A stretch of 64,000 nt of DNA from Zobellia galactanivorans (lineage in GTDB: Bacteria; Bacteroidota; Bacteroidia; Flavobacteriales; Flavobacteriaceae), in the NCBI RefSeq assembly GCF_000973105.1, contig NC_015844.1, positions 2,042,501 to 2,106,500 on the forward strand, in the 5' to 3' direction. The position numbers and the translations under genes were made by a program. This document shows positions 46,018 through 55,176 of the stretch, piece after piece. The notes under the pieces were generated by a model that had not been told where the DNA came from, did no database searches, and saw only the letters and a list, made by a program, of their open reading frames with translations. Numbering within the stretch: the stretch's first letter is position 1; every line of letters starts with the position of its first letter.

Positions 46018-46803
46018 ATGAACGATATACAAACAAAATCAATTGGTCTTGTGCTTTCGGGCGGAGGGGTGCGCGGTATGGCGCATATTGGCCTTATACA
46101 AGCGATGAACGAGTTTGGCCTTTCGGCACAGGTAGTAGGAGGTAGTAGCGTGGGAGCCTTGGTAGGGGCCTTGTACGCTAATGGGAATTCTGTTTTGGAT
46201 ATGATGGCCTTTTTTAAGGAAACTCCCTTGTTTCGATACAATTTCTTGACCATAGCCAAACCGGGCTTCATTGATACCGATAGGTATTTTGATGTATTCA
46301 AGACCTATTTCCCCCAGAACAGCTTTGATACCCTCGAAAAGAAATTGCACGTGGTGGCCACGAACCTTCAAAAGGGAGATCTTGAATATTTTTCCGAAGG
46401 TGAACTGATCCGGCCCCTATTGGCCTCTGCTGCCCTGCCTCCGGTTTTTAGTCCCGTAGAGATGGAAGGGCAACTTTATGCCGATGGCGGCATCATGAAC
46501 AACTTCCCCTTGGAACCCATAATGGGCCAAGCGGATTATATCATTGGTAGCAATGTATCGGTGGTGGGCGAACTGAATAAAAACGCCTTGAAGAATTCCT
46601 TGCAATTGACCGGAAGGGTAACAGGACTCATGATCTATGCCATCAACCGCAAAAAACTCAATGCTTGTAATCTGTTGATGGAGTTCAAGGAACTCGAAAA
46701 AATCGGTGTATTAGACCGTAAAGGAATAGAGAAGGCCTATCTCGTAGGATATGAAAACACCTGTCGCAGGTTAGAGGAACTACTGAAAAAGCCACAAGTG
46801 TAA
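46018..46803 (+). CDS. Patatin-like phospholipase
   Basis: A 261-residue serine acyl hydrolase of the RssA/patatin type. The oxyanion hole GGGVRGMAH is at 15-23, the GxSxG nucleophile elbow at 42-46 with Ser44 (GSSVG), and the catalytic aspartate at 156 in DGG. The dyad is complete, so it is likely active on lipid esters. There is no signal peptide. It begins 34 bases after the nucleoside hydrolase gene and ends in a hairpin terminator. Confidence 0.92.
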   Translation: MNDIQTKSIGLVLSGGGVRGMAHIGLIQAMNEFGLSAQVVGGSSVGALVGALYANGNSVLDMMAFFKETPLFRYNFLTIAKPGFIDTDRYFDVFKTYFPQNSFDTLEKKLHVVATNLQKGDLEYFSEGELIRPLLASAALPPVFSPVEMEGQLYADGGIMNNFPLEPIMGQADYIIGSNVSVVGELNKNALKNSLQLTGRVTGLMIYAINRKKLNACNLLMEFKELEKIGVLDRKGIEKAYLVGYENTCRRLEELLKKPQV

Positions 46804-46830
46804 GGTACGCTTGTGGCTCGGTTTATTTTT
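46790..46830 (+). terminator. Terminator at the end of the patatin gene
   Basis: A stem of 9 perfect pairs (AGCCACAAG at 46790-46798 with 46810-46818), extendable through a G-U wobble, overlaps the stop codon and is followed by GGTTTATTTTT. It lies between this gene and the convergent reductase gene. Confidence 0.7.
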
Positions 46831-46844
46831 AGGCGATGTATTTT

Positions 46845-47894
46845 TTAAACATCGTCATAATCGATTTTTAAAGTTGGTGTTGTTGGGTGTGCCTGACAGG
46901 TTAAAATTAGGCCGTCGGCGATTTCCCCATCGGTAAGGATCTGATTTTTTACCATTTCGGCCTTGCCTTCGGTCACTCGTGCTATACAGCTACTACAAAC
47001 ACCGCCCTGACAAGAGTAGGGGGCATCGATATTCTGTTTTAGAACGGCATCGAGAACGATTTCCTTTTTATCCATGGTCAAGGTGAACTCTTCGTCATCG
47101 ACCACTACGGAAACCTCGGTTTTGCCTTCGGCCTGCACCGGCATTTCATCTAAAATTTCGGTGGAGGTAAAAAGTTCAAAGTGTATTTTGTCTTTTGGAA
47201 CCTTATTTTCTTGCAAGGTATCTGAAACCAAATGGATCATGGCCTCGGGGCCACAAAGGTAATAGCCGTCAAAATTTACATCCTTATGCTTGTTCTTAAG
47301 GGCATAGTTAACGGTTGAGACATCAATGCGTCCGAAAAGGGAGTCGTCCTCTTGGGTCTGGCTGGTAATGAAATATACATTGAATCGGCCTGCATAGTCC
47401 AATTCCAGTTTTGCCAAATCGGTATAGAACATGGTCTCTTTATACGACTTGTTTCCATATACCAGCACGAACTTATTGTTGGGGTTGTCGGCCAATACCG
47501 CCTTGGCAATGCTCATGATCGGGGTAATACCGCTACCGGCTGCAAAAGCGGCTATATTCTTGGGCTTCCCGGTAGGTTGAAAGGTAAATCTACCTTCGGG
47601 AGGCATGACCTCAAGTATATCGCCGACCTTAAGTTTGGTATTCGCATAATCTGAGAATCCGCCCTTGTCTACTTTTTTGACCCCAATGGTGATAGAATCG
47701 CTTTTGGGCGAAGAGCATAGCGAATAGGCTCTTCTAATTTCTTTTCCCTTCAGCTCGGTTTTAATGGTAATATACTGCCCGGGAATAAAATCGAAGGCTT
47801 GTATAAGATCTTTAGGTAAGCTAAAAGTTATGGCCACGGAACTAGGCGTGAGCGGTTTGATATGTTTTACGGTCAAGGAATGAAAATGCACCAT
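46845..47894 (-). CDS. PaaE-like ferredoxin-NADP reductase with 2Fe-2S domain
   Basis: A 349-residue oxidoreductase passing electrons from NAD(P)H through FAD to a plant-type 2Fe-2S centre. It has a FAD domain (about 1-100, RRAYSLCSSPKSD), a NAD(P) domain (about 110-230, FAAGSGITPIMSIAK and GYYLCGPEAMI) and a C-terminal ferredoxin domain (about 255-349) with CQGGVCSSC and the distant LTCQAHP cysteine. The order is that of PaaE, the reductase of phenylacetyl-CoA epoxidase, but no paaABCD genes are adjacent, so the partner is unknown. It is divergent from padR. Confidence 0.9.
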   Translation of the reverse strand: MVHFHSLTVKHIKPLTPSSVAITFSLPKDLIQAFDFIPGQYITIKTELKGKEIRRAYSLCSSPKSDSITIGVKKVDKGGFSDYANTKLKVGDILEVMPPEGRFTFQPTGKPKNIAAFAAGSGITPIMSIAKAVLADNPNNKFVLVYGNKSYKETMFYTDLAKLELDYAGRFNVYFITSQTQEDDSLFGRIDVSTVNYALKNKHKDVNFDGYYLCGPEAMIHLVSDTLQENKVPKDKIHFELFTSTEILDEMPVQAEGKTEVSVVVDDEEFTLTMDKKEIVLDAVLKQNIDAPYSCQGGVCSSCIARVTEGKAEMVKNQILTDGEIADGLILTCQAHPTTPTLKIDYDDV

Positions 47895-47973
47895 TATTAA
47901 TTTTTTGGGTCTAATGTAAACGCGAAAATAAGCATTGAAATAGCCAATTGAAACGGAAAAGATGAAAAAAAGA

Positions 47974-48009
47974 ATACATAAATATCTTATGCATAAGGTA
48001 TTTATGTAT
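47974..48009. promoter_or_regulatory. 36-bp near-perfect palindrome, probable PadR operator
   Basis: The arms ATACATAAATA and TATTTATGTAT flank a palindromic core TTATGCATAA centred between 47991 and 47992. Of 18 symmetric pairs, 17 match; the only mismatch is T47985 against G47998. It lies 12 bases before the padR ATG and abuts the -7 element at 48009-48016, an ideal position for autorepression. Confidence 0.75.
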
Positions 48010-48016
48010 ATATTTG
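48009..48016 (+). promoter_or_regulatory. Promoter -7 element for padR
   Basis: TATATTTG matches TAnnTTTG exactly and ends 5 bases before the ATG at 48022. Its first base is the last base of the palindrome. Transcripts would be leaderless or nearly so. Confidence 0.5.
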
Positions 48017-48021
48017 AAGTA

Positions 48022-48360
48022 ATGGCAAATTCAAAACTTTATAAAGGAAGTCTGAACACCATTATTTTAAAACTGTTGGAAGAACAGGGAAAAATGTATG
48101 GTTATGAAATTACCCAAAAAGTGAAGGCCCTTACCAAGGGCGAACTTCACATAACCGAAGGGGCGCTTTACCCGGCGCTTCACAAGCTTGAGGCGGAAGG
48201 CCTGCTCGATGTTGAAGTGGCCAAGGTCGACAACCGTTTGCGCAAATATTATAAACTGACCGAAGCAGGAGAAAAGGAAACCGTAAACCGTTTGGCCGAA
48301 CTGGAGGAGTTTATCCGTAGTATGCAGCAATTAGTGAATCCGAATTGGAGCATTGATTGA
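48022..48360 (+). CDS. PadR family transcriptional regulator
   Basis: A 112-residue winged-helix repressor: NTIILKLLEEQGKMYGYEITQKVKALTKGELHITEGALYPALHKLEAEGLLDVEV is the PadR signature with its recognition helix, followed by a wing (DNRLRKYYKLTEAGE) and a dimerising C-terminal helix. I start at the ATG at 48022; an upstream in-frame ATG would place translation across the palindrome and promoter. It is followed by a HAAS-like membrane protein and an ABC exporter, which are the likely targets together with itself. Confidence 0.93.
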   Translation: MANSKLYKGSLNTIILKLLEEQGKMYGYEITQKVKALTKGELHITEGALYPALHKLEAEGLLDVEVAKVDNRLRKYYKLTEAGEKETVNRLAELEEFIRSMQQLVNPNWSID

Positions 48361-48433
48361 TGCTTTAAATTCAAAACATAATAAGCGATGCTTCGTCTGT
48401 TTACGAAAGCAAATTATACAATAATTGAGTGTT

Positions 48434-49144
48434 ATGGTAGGCCTGACCCAAAATCAAATACAAGAACTCTATAAGTTTACCCGGATACATTTTGTAGAGC
48501 ACTACGATCTGCAGACCGAATTGGTCGACCACTTGGCCAATGGTATAGAAGAGCAGTGGAAACGTCACCCGAAACTCAGTTTTAACGAGGCCTGTTGTTT
48601 AGAATTTAAAAAGTTTGGGGTCGCCGGTTTTCAAGATGTCATAGATAAAAAGGGCCAAGCCATACGAAAAAAATACCGCCATATCCTATGGGGGTTTTAT
48701 AAAGAGTTCTTCAGATGGCCTAAAATAGGACTCATATTTGGTTTGGTCTTGTTCATAACGACCTTACTTCTTTTTATTCCGCTTGTGTTTCGGTATAACG
48801 CGGTAATAGCGATTTTTTTTCTAATAGTTCTGACCGTCTTTTACTCGGCTTTCAAAAGCAGAAGGGATAATGAATTGGAAGCGAAAAAATATGGTAAAAA
48901 ATGGATGCTTAAAGACGTAATCTATTCCTATGGAAATTTAATCCATATGATAAACCTTCTACCCCTAACCCTTAATATGGGTTATATAAGAGATAGGGTT
49001 CCCATGGATAATTTTTGGGTGCTAATGGCTTTTGCCCTAGGCATTGTTCTTACCCTTATTCTTTCTTATGTTACCATTTTCGTTATTCCATCAAAGGCTG
49101 ATGAATTGCTAGGGAAGACTTATCCTGAATATAAATTATTGTAA
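48434..49144 (+). CDS. Membrane protein with N-terminal HAAS-like helical domain, PadR partner
   Basis: A 236-residue protein. The first 80 residues are helical and resemble HAAS-type domains that accompany PadR regulators (YDLQTELVDHLANGIEEQW, SFNEACCLEFKKFGVAGFQDVI). Four hydrophobic segments follow at about 98-118, 120-140, 167-187 and 200-225. In that family the soluble domain is thought to sense a signal at the membrane. It lies 73 bases after padR; a TTG-initiated form three codons longer is possible. Assignment to HAAS is by eye. Confidence 0.62.
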   Translation: MVGLTQNQIQELYKFTRIHFVEHYDLQTELVDHLANGIEEQWKRHPKLSFNEACCLEFKKFGVAGFQDVIDKKGQAIRKKYRHILWGFYKEFFRWPKIGLIFGLVLFITTLLLFIPLVFRYNAVIAIFFLIVLTVFYSAFKSRRDNELEAKKYGKKWMLKDVIYSYGNLIHMINLLPLTLNMGYIRDRVPMDNFWVLMAFALGIVLTLILSYVTIFVIPSKADELLGKTYPEYKLL

Positions 49145-49205
49145 TGGCTTGTAACAAACCCTATCGCTTTAAATACTAACTTACCGAACAGGTAACCCCT
49201 TTCTT

Positions 49206-50675
49206 ATGTTTAAAAGTTTCAGTTGGCTGCAGTGGAAATCCTTCTTTAGGTCTTCATCTTTAGGCAAAAGCCTTGGGGTGAAAATAATGATGGGCTTTTT
49301 CGCGCTGTACTTTTTGGGTATGTTGTCCGTCTTGGGGTCCACATTGTTCTTTGCTTTAGAAAAGATCTTTCCCGATACGGATCCGCTTGCCATCTTAAGC
49401 CAATATCTAGTGTATTGGGTACTCGCCGAACTGTTTCTACGGTATTTTATGCAAAAGCTTCCGGTTATGGATATCAAGCCGTTTCTGGTCATTCCTATAA
49501 AAAAAAGCAGTATTGCACATTACATTCTAGGCCGTTCGGCGGTTTCTTTCTATAATTTTTTAGCCCTGTTTTTCTTTGTGCCCTTTGGGGTGGTCCTTCT
49601 TATAAAAGGCTATGCCCTTCTGAACGTTTCGTTTTGGATGCTGGGGATTATAGGAATCGTGTTGAGTGTCAACTACATCAATTTTATCATAAATAAGAGT
49701 GATAAGGCTTTGATCGTGGTCGGCACGCTTTTGTTGGCTTGCTACGGTTTGGATTATTTTCAACTCCTCCCCATAAGGGCCTATGGCGGAGGATTATTTT
49801 ACGCCCTTTATGAAAATCCGTTTTATGCCATGCTTCCCTTGGGTCTTGCGGCATTGTCCTATTTTATCAATTATTCCTATCTAAGGAAACGCATTTTTTT
49901 AGATGTCTCCCTAAAAAAGGAAATGGCAGAGGCAAGTTCTTCGGAGTTGGCATGGACCCGCCGTTTCGGAGCCATAGCGCCCTTTTTGCAGTTGGACCTA
50001 AAACTCATTTGGCGAAACAAGCGGACGAGGTCACAGGTCTTTGTGTCATTGGGAATGGCCTTTTACGGATTGGTCTTCTATACTATGGAAGACTTTGGTA
50101 TGCAGTCTGGAATGTTGGTTTTTGTCGGCATTTTTATGACCGGGGTGTTTTTAATGAACTTCGGGCAGTTTATTCCGGCTTGGGACAGCGCTTATTACAG
50201 TATGATGATGTCGCAGAACATTCCCCTAAGAAAATACCTGGAGTCTAAGGCGGCCCTGATTTCGGTTAGTATCGGAATTATGTTTTTGCTCTCTATTCCC
50301 TATGTTTATTTTGGGTGGGACTCCTTGGCCATAAATCTTAGTTGTGCCTTGTACAATCTAGGTGTCAACGTTCCGGTGATCCTTTTCTTTGGGTCTATGA
50401 ACAAAAAGCGTATCGATTTGACCAAAAGTGCCCTTAGTAATATGCAGGGAACGAGTGCAACCCAGTTTTTGGTAGCCCTCCCGCTATTTGGAATGCCTAT
50501 GGCGATTTATGGGCTATTGTCCTTTTTCGTCTCCTTTGAAGCGGCCATAATTGCCCTTTGTCTCCTTGGAATTATAGGTTTTTCCCTAAGAAATATATTG
50601 CTGGACCAAATTACTAGGGCCTACAGGAAGAAAAAATATGTGATGATTGCCGGCTTTAAGGAGCGGAACAGCTAA
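49206..50675 (+). CDS. ABC exporter membrane subunit (DUF5687 family)
   Basis: A 489-residue polytopic protein with about ten to twelve hydrophobic segments, matching DUF5687 as I recall it, a Bacteroidota ABC-permease-like family. The start is SFSWLQWKSFFRSSSLGKSLGVK. It lacks the EAA motif of importers. The next gene encodes an exporter-type ATPase 54 bases downstream. It lies 61 bases after the HAAS-like gene, so all four genes from padR may form one unit. Confidence 0.82.
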   Translation: MFKSFSWLQWKSFFRSSSLGKSLGVKIMMGFFALYFLGMLSVLGSTLFFALEKIFPDTDPLAILSQYLVYWVLAELFLRYFMQKLPVMDIKPFLVIPIKKSSIAHYILGRSAVSFYNFLALFFFVPFGVVLLIKGYALLNVSFWMLGIIGIVLSVNYINFIINKSDKALIVVGTLLLACYGLDYFQLLPIRAYGGGLFYALYENPFYAMLPLGLAALSYFINYSYLRKRIFLDVSLKKEMAEASSSELAWTRRFGAIAPFLQLDLKLIWRNKRTRSQVFVSLGMAFYGLVFYTMEDFGMQSGMLVFVGIFMTGVFLMNFGQFIPAWDSAYYSMMMSQNIPLRKYLESKAALISVSIGIMFLLSIPYVYFGWDSLAINLSCALYNLGVNVPVILFFGSMNKKRIDLTKSALSNMQGTSATQFLVALPLFGMPMAIYGLLSFFVSFEAAIIALCLLGIIGFSLRNILLDQITRAYRKKKYVMIAGFKERNS

Positions 50676-50729
50676 ATCCCAATTTACTTTATGACGCTTT
50701 AAACGAAACAGGAACTTTATATCGAATCT

Positions 50730-51458
50730 ATGCTTACCGTACAGAATCTCACCAAGAAGTATCTTGGTAAAACCGTATTGAATATCGAACAGCTTGATAT
50801 ACCCAAAGGACAGAGTTTTGGACTTGTAGGGAACAACGGTGCTGGCAAGACTACTTTTTTCAGCCTTTTATTAGATCTGATCCAACCCACTACGGGACAT
50901 ATAGTAAACCATGGGATGCAAGTAGACCAGAGCGAAGCATGGAAGCCTTTTACCTCGGCTTTTATAGATGAGAGCTTTTTGATCGGTTACCTGACCCCTG
51001 AGGAATACTTTTATTTTATCGGCGAATTGCGTAACCAAAATAAGGCCGATGTGGATACGCTATTGATGAATTTTGACGATTTCTTTCACGGCGAGATCCT
51101 AAACCAGAAAAAGTACTTGCGCGACCTTTCTAAAGGGAATCAAAAGAAAGCCGGAATCGTCGCCTCGTTTATAGGCAATCCCGATGTGGTAATCTTAGAT
51201 GAGCCTTTTGCCAATCTCGACCCCACGACCCAAATACGATTAAAAGGTATAATTAAAGACTTGGCATCTAAGCAAGGGGTCACCGTACTGGTCTCTAGCC
51301 ATGACCTAATCCATGTGACGGAGGTATGCGAACGCATTGTCGTGTTGAACAAAGGGGAAATTGTCAAAGATATAGAGACTTCAGAGGCTACCTTAAAGGA
51401 ATTGGAGTCGTTTTTTGGGGGAAGCGAAGCTCCGCATGATGAAATATCTGCGCTATGA
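50730..51458 (+). CDS. ABC exporter ATP-binding protein
   Basis: A 242-residue ATPase of the DrrA/CcmA-like exporter class. Walker A GNNGAGKTTFFS, signature LSKGNQKKAGIVAS (a degenerate LSGGQ common in this class), Walker B VVILDEPFANLDP and the SSHD switch are visible. It should energise the DUF5687 membrane protein just upstream. A strong terminator follows 13 bases after the stop. The substrate is unknown. Confidence 0.92.
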   Translation: MLTVQNLTKKYLGKTVLNIEQLDIPKGQSFGLVGNNGAGKTTFFSLLLDLIQPTTGHIVNHGMQVDQSEAWKPFTSAFIDESFLIGYLTPEEYFYFIGELRNQNKADVDTLLMNFDDFFHGEILNQKKYLRDLSKGNQKKAGIVASFIGNPDVVILDEPFANLDPTTQIRLKGIIKDLASKQGVTVLVSSHDLIHVTEVCERIVVLNKGEIVKDIETSEATLKELESFFGGSEAPHDEISAL

Positions 51459-51975
51459 TGCTACACCCGTAAACCGACCCTTGGGTCGGTTCTTGTTTTT
51501 TTGGCGATTCGGCACTTAGGCAAATGCATCGATAAGTTGTTGCCTATTGCCGTCTAAAGTGTATAAAACGGGCTCCTGATCTTTAAAAAGGGCAATCACA
51601 GACCACTGGGTCGGTAAAAAATAAAAGCGACTTCTTCCACTTTTTTTTAACTTCACGTATTTTGCGCAAAAAGCAAGTAAATAAGGGCCCAATTTGAAGC
51701 GGTAAATCGAAATCGAGAATAGAAAGTGGCGGTTAGCGGCGGATAATCCCTTGAAAATAGAATTTGGGTTGTGGCTGATTTTATTTTTTTTGGGCAACGC
51801 AAGGTCCGAACAATTAACTTTTTATCGACCAACTGCATAATAATCCGGTTCTTTTTTAGTTAGAGTTAAGTAAGCAGGTGAACATTATAAAAATCTGCCA
51901 TTTACACACGGAAAAAGTATGAAAACAGTTTGGGGCAAATTGCATCTGACCATAAACAATGATTGACTTGAGCAG
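51459..51975. other. Long intergenic region before the SprE-like gene
   Basis: These 517 bases hold the upstream terminator at 51472-51503. A 93-codon minus-strand frame at 51516-51797 has a protein-like C-terminal third (TQWSVIALFKDQEPVLYTLD) but a poor N-terminus, no promoter match and no terminator, so I do not call it. No TAnnTTTG element was found for the downstream gene. Confidence 0.45.
51472..51503 (+). terminator. Terminator of the PadR-ABC unit
   Basis: AACCGACCC at 51472-51480 pairs perfectly with GGGTCGGTT at 51483-51491; the tail TCTTGTTTTTTTGG is T-rich. It lies 13 bases after the ATPase stop codon. Confidence 0.82.
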
Positions 51976-54528
51976 ATGAAACTTCACATTAAACTCATCT
52001 TATGTACGGTTCTAGGAGGTATCGCGTTAAATTCGTGTTCCACCAAAAAAGACGCGTTCGTGAACCGAAATTGGCACGCGCTCAATACCAAGTACAACAC
52101 CTTGTACAATGGCAATATTGCCTTTGATGAAGGTAGGGAAGAACTCAACCTGAACTATAAAGATGACTATTGGGAAATACTTCCTATTGAACGTTTGGAG
52201 GTTACCGAAGATATCAAGTTAGATTCCGAAGATAACAACCCCAACTTTATCATTGCCGAAGAAAAGGCGACCAAGGCCATACAAAAGCACAGTATGGATA
52301 TTAAGGATGTGGAGCGCAACCCACAAACCGACGAGGCCTTTTTACTTTTGGGCAAGGCGCGTTATTTTGATCAACGCTATATGCCGGCACTTGAGGCCTT
52401 CAACTACATTATAAAGAAATACAACTACAGTGATAAACTGAACGAGGCCCATATCTGGCGCGAGAAGGTCAACATTCGCCTCGAAAACGAGGAACTGGCC
52501 ATTAAAAACCTAAAGCGGCTTTTGAAATATGAACAGCTCAGCGACCAAGAATATGCCGATACACGGGCTATGATCGCCCAAGCCTACATCAATGAAAAGG
52601 TACTTGACACTGCCGTTCAAAACTTAAAGATCGCATCGCACTACACTAAGAAAAACCCAGAAAAAGGGCGTTATTACTACATTATAGGACAATTGTACAA
52701 TCGGTTGGGCCATAAAGACAGTGCCAATTACGCATTCAATAAGGTAATTGAGCTAAACCGTAGGTCACCAAGGGTCTATATGATCAATGCCGAAATACAG
52801 AAGTTGAGAAATACCGAAATTACTTCGGAGAACAGCGAGGAAATATTGGAATACCTGACCGACCTTCAGGAAAATCGTGAGAACCGCCCGTTCTTGGATA
52901 AAATTTATCGCCAGATGGCGGAGTACTACCTCGATCGTGAAAACGATAGTTTGGCCGTAGTCTATTTCAACAAGTCGCTACGCGCCACACAGAACGAACC
53001 GAAGTTGAACGCGCTCAATTACGAAAACCTGGCCGTCTACCACTTTGATAGAAACGAATATAAATTGGCGGGGGCCTACTACGACAGTGTCGTTAGTAAT
53101 TTAGAGGAAAACACAAAAAGATATAGGAGGACCAAGAAAAAGCTCGATAACCTTGAAGACGTTATCAAGTATGAGGATATTGCACATCGTACCGACAGTA
53201 TCATAAGCTTGTACAACCTTCCCCTAGCCGAGCGTACGGCTTATTTTGAAGAGCATATCGCGAAGCTCAAGGCGGCAAAAGAGGCTGCGGCCAAGAAAGA
53301 GGAAAGAAGATTGGCGGCCGGTTTTGCCCAGTTTGCAAAGAGCAAAGGCGGAAAAGAGAACAAGGGAAAATTCTATTTCTACAACCTGACCAGTTTGGGC
53401 TATGGTAAAAACGACTTTGTTCAGAGATGGGGCAAGAGAACGCTTGAAGACGACTGGCGTTGGAGCGATAAAAGACGAGTCTTGCCACAAGAAGTAGCGG
53501 GTAATGCCACGGTTTCGAACGATAGTTTGGGAACGGTTACCGATGAGGAAAACTTTTCTGTGGACTATTATTTGGACCGAGTGCCTACGGATGTAGCAGT
53601 GATAGATAGTCTTAAGGGCGAACGAAATTTTGCCAATTATCAACTCGGATTGATCTACAAGGAGAAGTTCAAGGAAAATCTATTGGCGGCCGAAAAACTC
53701 GAAAAGGTTTTGGATGCCGATCCTGAGGAGCGTTTAGTGCTTCCTTCCAAATACAACCTGTATAAGATATACGAAGAAGAGGGGAGTCCGCTTTTGGCCT
53801 CCATGAAACAAGATATTCTCCAAAACCATGGTGATTCGCGCTATGCCGAAATCATATTAAACCCGAGAGCGGTGCTCGAAGACGATGCCGATAGCCCAGA
53901 GGCACGTTATGCGGCCCTATATCGCCTATATCGACAGCAAGAATACTTGAAGACCATTACGGGAGCCGAAGAGAATATAGAAAAGTACACGGGAGACCCC
54001 ATAGTTCCCAAGTTCGAAATGTTGAAGGCCAACGCCATCGGAAGGCTTAACGGTTTTAAGGCGTTTGAAGAGGCCCTCAACTATGTGGCATTGACCTATC
54101 CTAACAATCCGGAAGGGAAAAAAGCGGAGACCATGGTAGCCGAACAACTTCCTAAACTAGCGGTAAAGGAATTTTCTACCGAACTAGGTTCAACCGGAAC
54201 GGGTAATTGGAAAGTGGTATTTCCCTTTAGAAGAAGTAATGATGAAATAGCCAAAAGGGTAAAGAAAGAATTAGAAGACGCCATTATCGATTTGAGGTAC
54301 AAGAACAAGGTTTCAAAAGATATTTATACTTTAGAAGACCAATTCGTCGTCGTACATGGCTTTAAATCTAAAGATTACGCCCTCGGTTTTGCCGAGCTTA
54401 TAAAATTTAACAAGGATTACCGTATTGAGAATGAGAATTTTGTAATTTTATCTACCAATTATAAAATTATTCAAGTACATAAAAACTTACAAGAGTATAA
54501 AAGTCAAATTTTAACCCCAAAACCATAA
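51976..54528 (+). CDS. SprE/PorW-like TPR lipoprotein of type IX secretion and gliding
   Basis: An 850-residue envelope lipoprotein (lipobox GIALNSCSTKKDA). The mature start CSTKKDAFVNRNWHALNTKYNTLYNGN followed by FDEGREELN matches the SprE/PorW family, required for type IX secretion and gliding in Flavobacteria. TPR-like helical repeats run from about 110 to 390 (ALEAFNYIIKKY, SANYAFNKVIELN, SLAVVYFNKSLRA), then a coiled-coil stretch with KAAKEAAAKKEERR near 430 and more repeats to the C-terminus. The bactofilin gene starts 3 bases after its stop, leading into the ATP synthase genes. Confidence 0.85.
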   Translation: MKLHIKLILCTVLGGIALNSCSTKKDAFVNRNWHALNTKYNTLYNGNIAFDEGREELNLNYKDDYWEILPIERLEVTEDIKLDSEDNNPNFIIAEEKATKAIQKHSMDIKDVERNPQTDEAFLLLGKARYFDQRYMPALEAFNYIIKKYNYSDKLNEAHIWREKVNIRLENEELAIKNLKRLLKYEQLSDQEYADTRAMIAQAYINEKVLDTAVQNLKIASHYTKKNPEKGRYYYIIGQLYNRLGHKDSANYAFNKVIELNRRSPRVYMINAEIQKLRNTEITSENSEEILEYLTDLQENRENRPFLDKIYRQMAEYYLDRENDSLAVVYFNKSLRATQNEPKLNALNYENLAVYHFDRNEYKLAGAYYDSVVSNLEENTKRYRRTKKKLDNLEDVIKYEDIAHRTDSIISLYNLPLAERTAYFEEHIAKLKAAKEAAAKKEERRLAAGFAQFAKSKGGKENKGKFYFYNLTSLGYGKNDFVQRWGKRTLEDDWRWSDKRRVLPQEVAGNATVSNDSLGTVTDEENFSVDYYLDRVPTDVAVIDSLKGERNFANYQLGLIYKEKFKENLLAAEKLEKVLDADPEERLVLPSKYNLYKIYEEEGSPLLASMKQDILQNHGDSRYAEIILNPRAVLEDDADSPEARYAALYRLYRQQEYLKTITGAEENIEKYTGDPIVPKFEMLKANAIGRLNGFKAFEEALNYVALTYPNNPEGKKAETMVAEQLPKLAVKEFSTELGSTGTGNWKVVFPFRRSNDEIAKRVKKELEDAIIDLRYKNKVSKDIYTLEDQFVVVHGFKSKDYALGFAELIKFNKDYRIENENFVILSTNYKIIQVHKNLQEYKSQILTPKP

Positions 54529-54531
54529 ACA

Positions 54532-54972
54532 ATGTTTTCTGATAACAAAAAACCAAGAACTATGAACGAAATAGGCGCACAACCCAATAGGATCTCCAAG
54601 CACACAAAAATTAAAGGGGATATCGAATCTGAAGCTGATTTTAGAATTGACGGTAAATTAGACGGCAACGTAAAGACAACAGGTAAGGTTGTTATTGGTA
54701 AAGATGGCTACATCCATGGTAAGGTAGAGTGTGTCAATGCCGACATAGAGGGAAGCTTCAACGGAGAGCTTTTGGTGTCGGACCTATTGTCGCTTAAGTC
54801 TTCGGCAGTAATAGAAGGTACAGTGTCGGTAACCAAGTTGGCGGTAGAGCCCGGTGCTACTTTTAACGCGTCTTGTACCATGAAAGGTAAAGGGGGGAGC
54901 TTGAACAGTAGTACTTCCTCTGGGTTTAAGTCGCCGCTAAGCAAAAACAATGAAGCAGCAAAAGCCTCGTGA
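54532..54972 (+). CDS. Bactofilin (polymer-forming cytoskeletal protein)
   Basis: A 146-residue bactofilin with the repeating beta-helix (RISKHTKIKGDIESEADFRIDGKLDGNVKT, VVIGKDGYIHGKVECVNADIEGSFNGEL, SAVIEGTVSVTKLAVEPGATFNASCTMKG) between disordered ends. Such proteins polymerise without nucleotide and scaffold cell-wall or envelope machines. It follows the SprE-like gene after 3 bases and overlaps the AtpI/AtpZ gene by 23 bases. Confidence 0.93.
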   Translation: MFSDNKKPRTMNEIGAQPNRISKHTKIKGDIESEADFRIDGKLDGNVKTTGKVVIGKDGYIHGKVECVNADIEGSFNGELLVSDLLSLKSSAVIEGTVSVTKLAVEPGATFNASCTMKGKGGSLNSSTSSGFKSPLSKNNEAAKAS

Positions 54973-55174
54973 TAATTCCAATTTAATACGAACAGCGGCC
55001 GGTTTTTCGGGCATTGCCATACAAATGGGGGCAACCATCTATTTAGGCAATCTTTTGGGGGCCTGGTTAGATGTAAAGTTTGAAAAAACGTTTTTAGAAG
55101 ATACAATTACTTTACTTGCCGTATTTTTGTCGATGTATATCGTCATCAAAAAAGTGATGACATTAAATAAGTAG
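54950..55174 (+). CDS. AtpZ/AtpI family ATP synthase-associated membrane protein
   Basis: A 74-residue protein with two hydrophobic helices (GFSGIAIQMGATIYLGNLLGAWLD and DTITLLAVFLSMYIVIKKV), the AtpZ/AtpI layout including the GNLLGAWLD motif. Members assist c-ring assembly or magnesium uptake at ATP synthase loci. It is encoded just upstream of the FoF1 genes and overlaps the bactofilin gene by 23 bases. Confidence 0.88.
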   Translation: MKQQKPRDNSNLIRTAAGFSGIAIQMGATIYLGNLLGAWLDVKFEKTFLEDTITLLAVFLSMYIVIKKVMTLNK

Positions 55175-55176
55175 CA

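Noticed and set aside
53224-53643. 139-codon minus-strand frame in the SprE-like gene
   Set aside because: Shadow of the coiled-coil and linker region; no start context or family resemblance.
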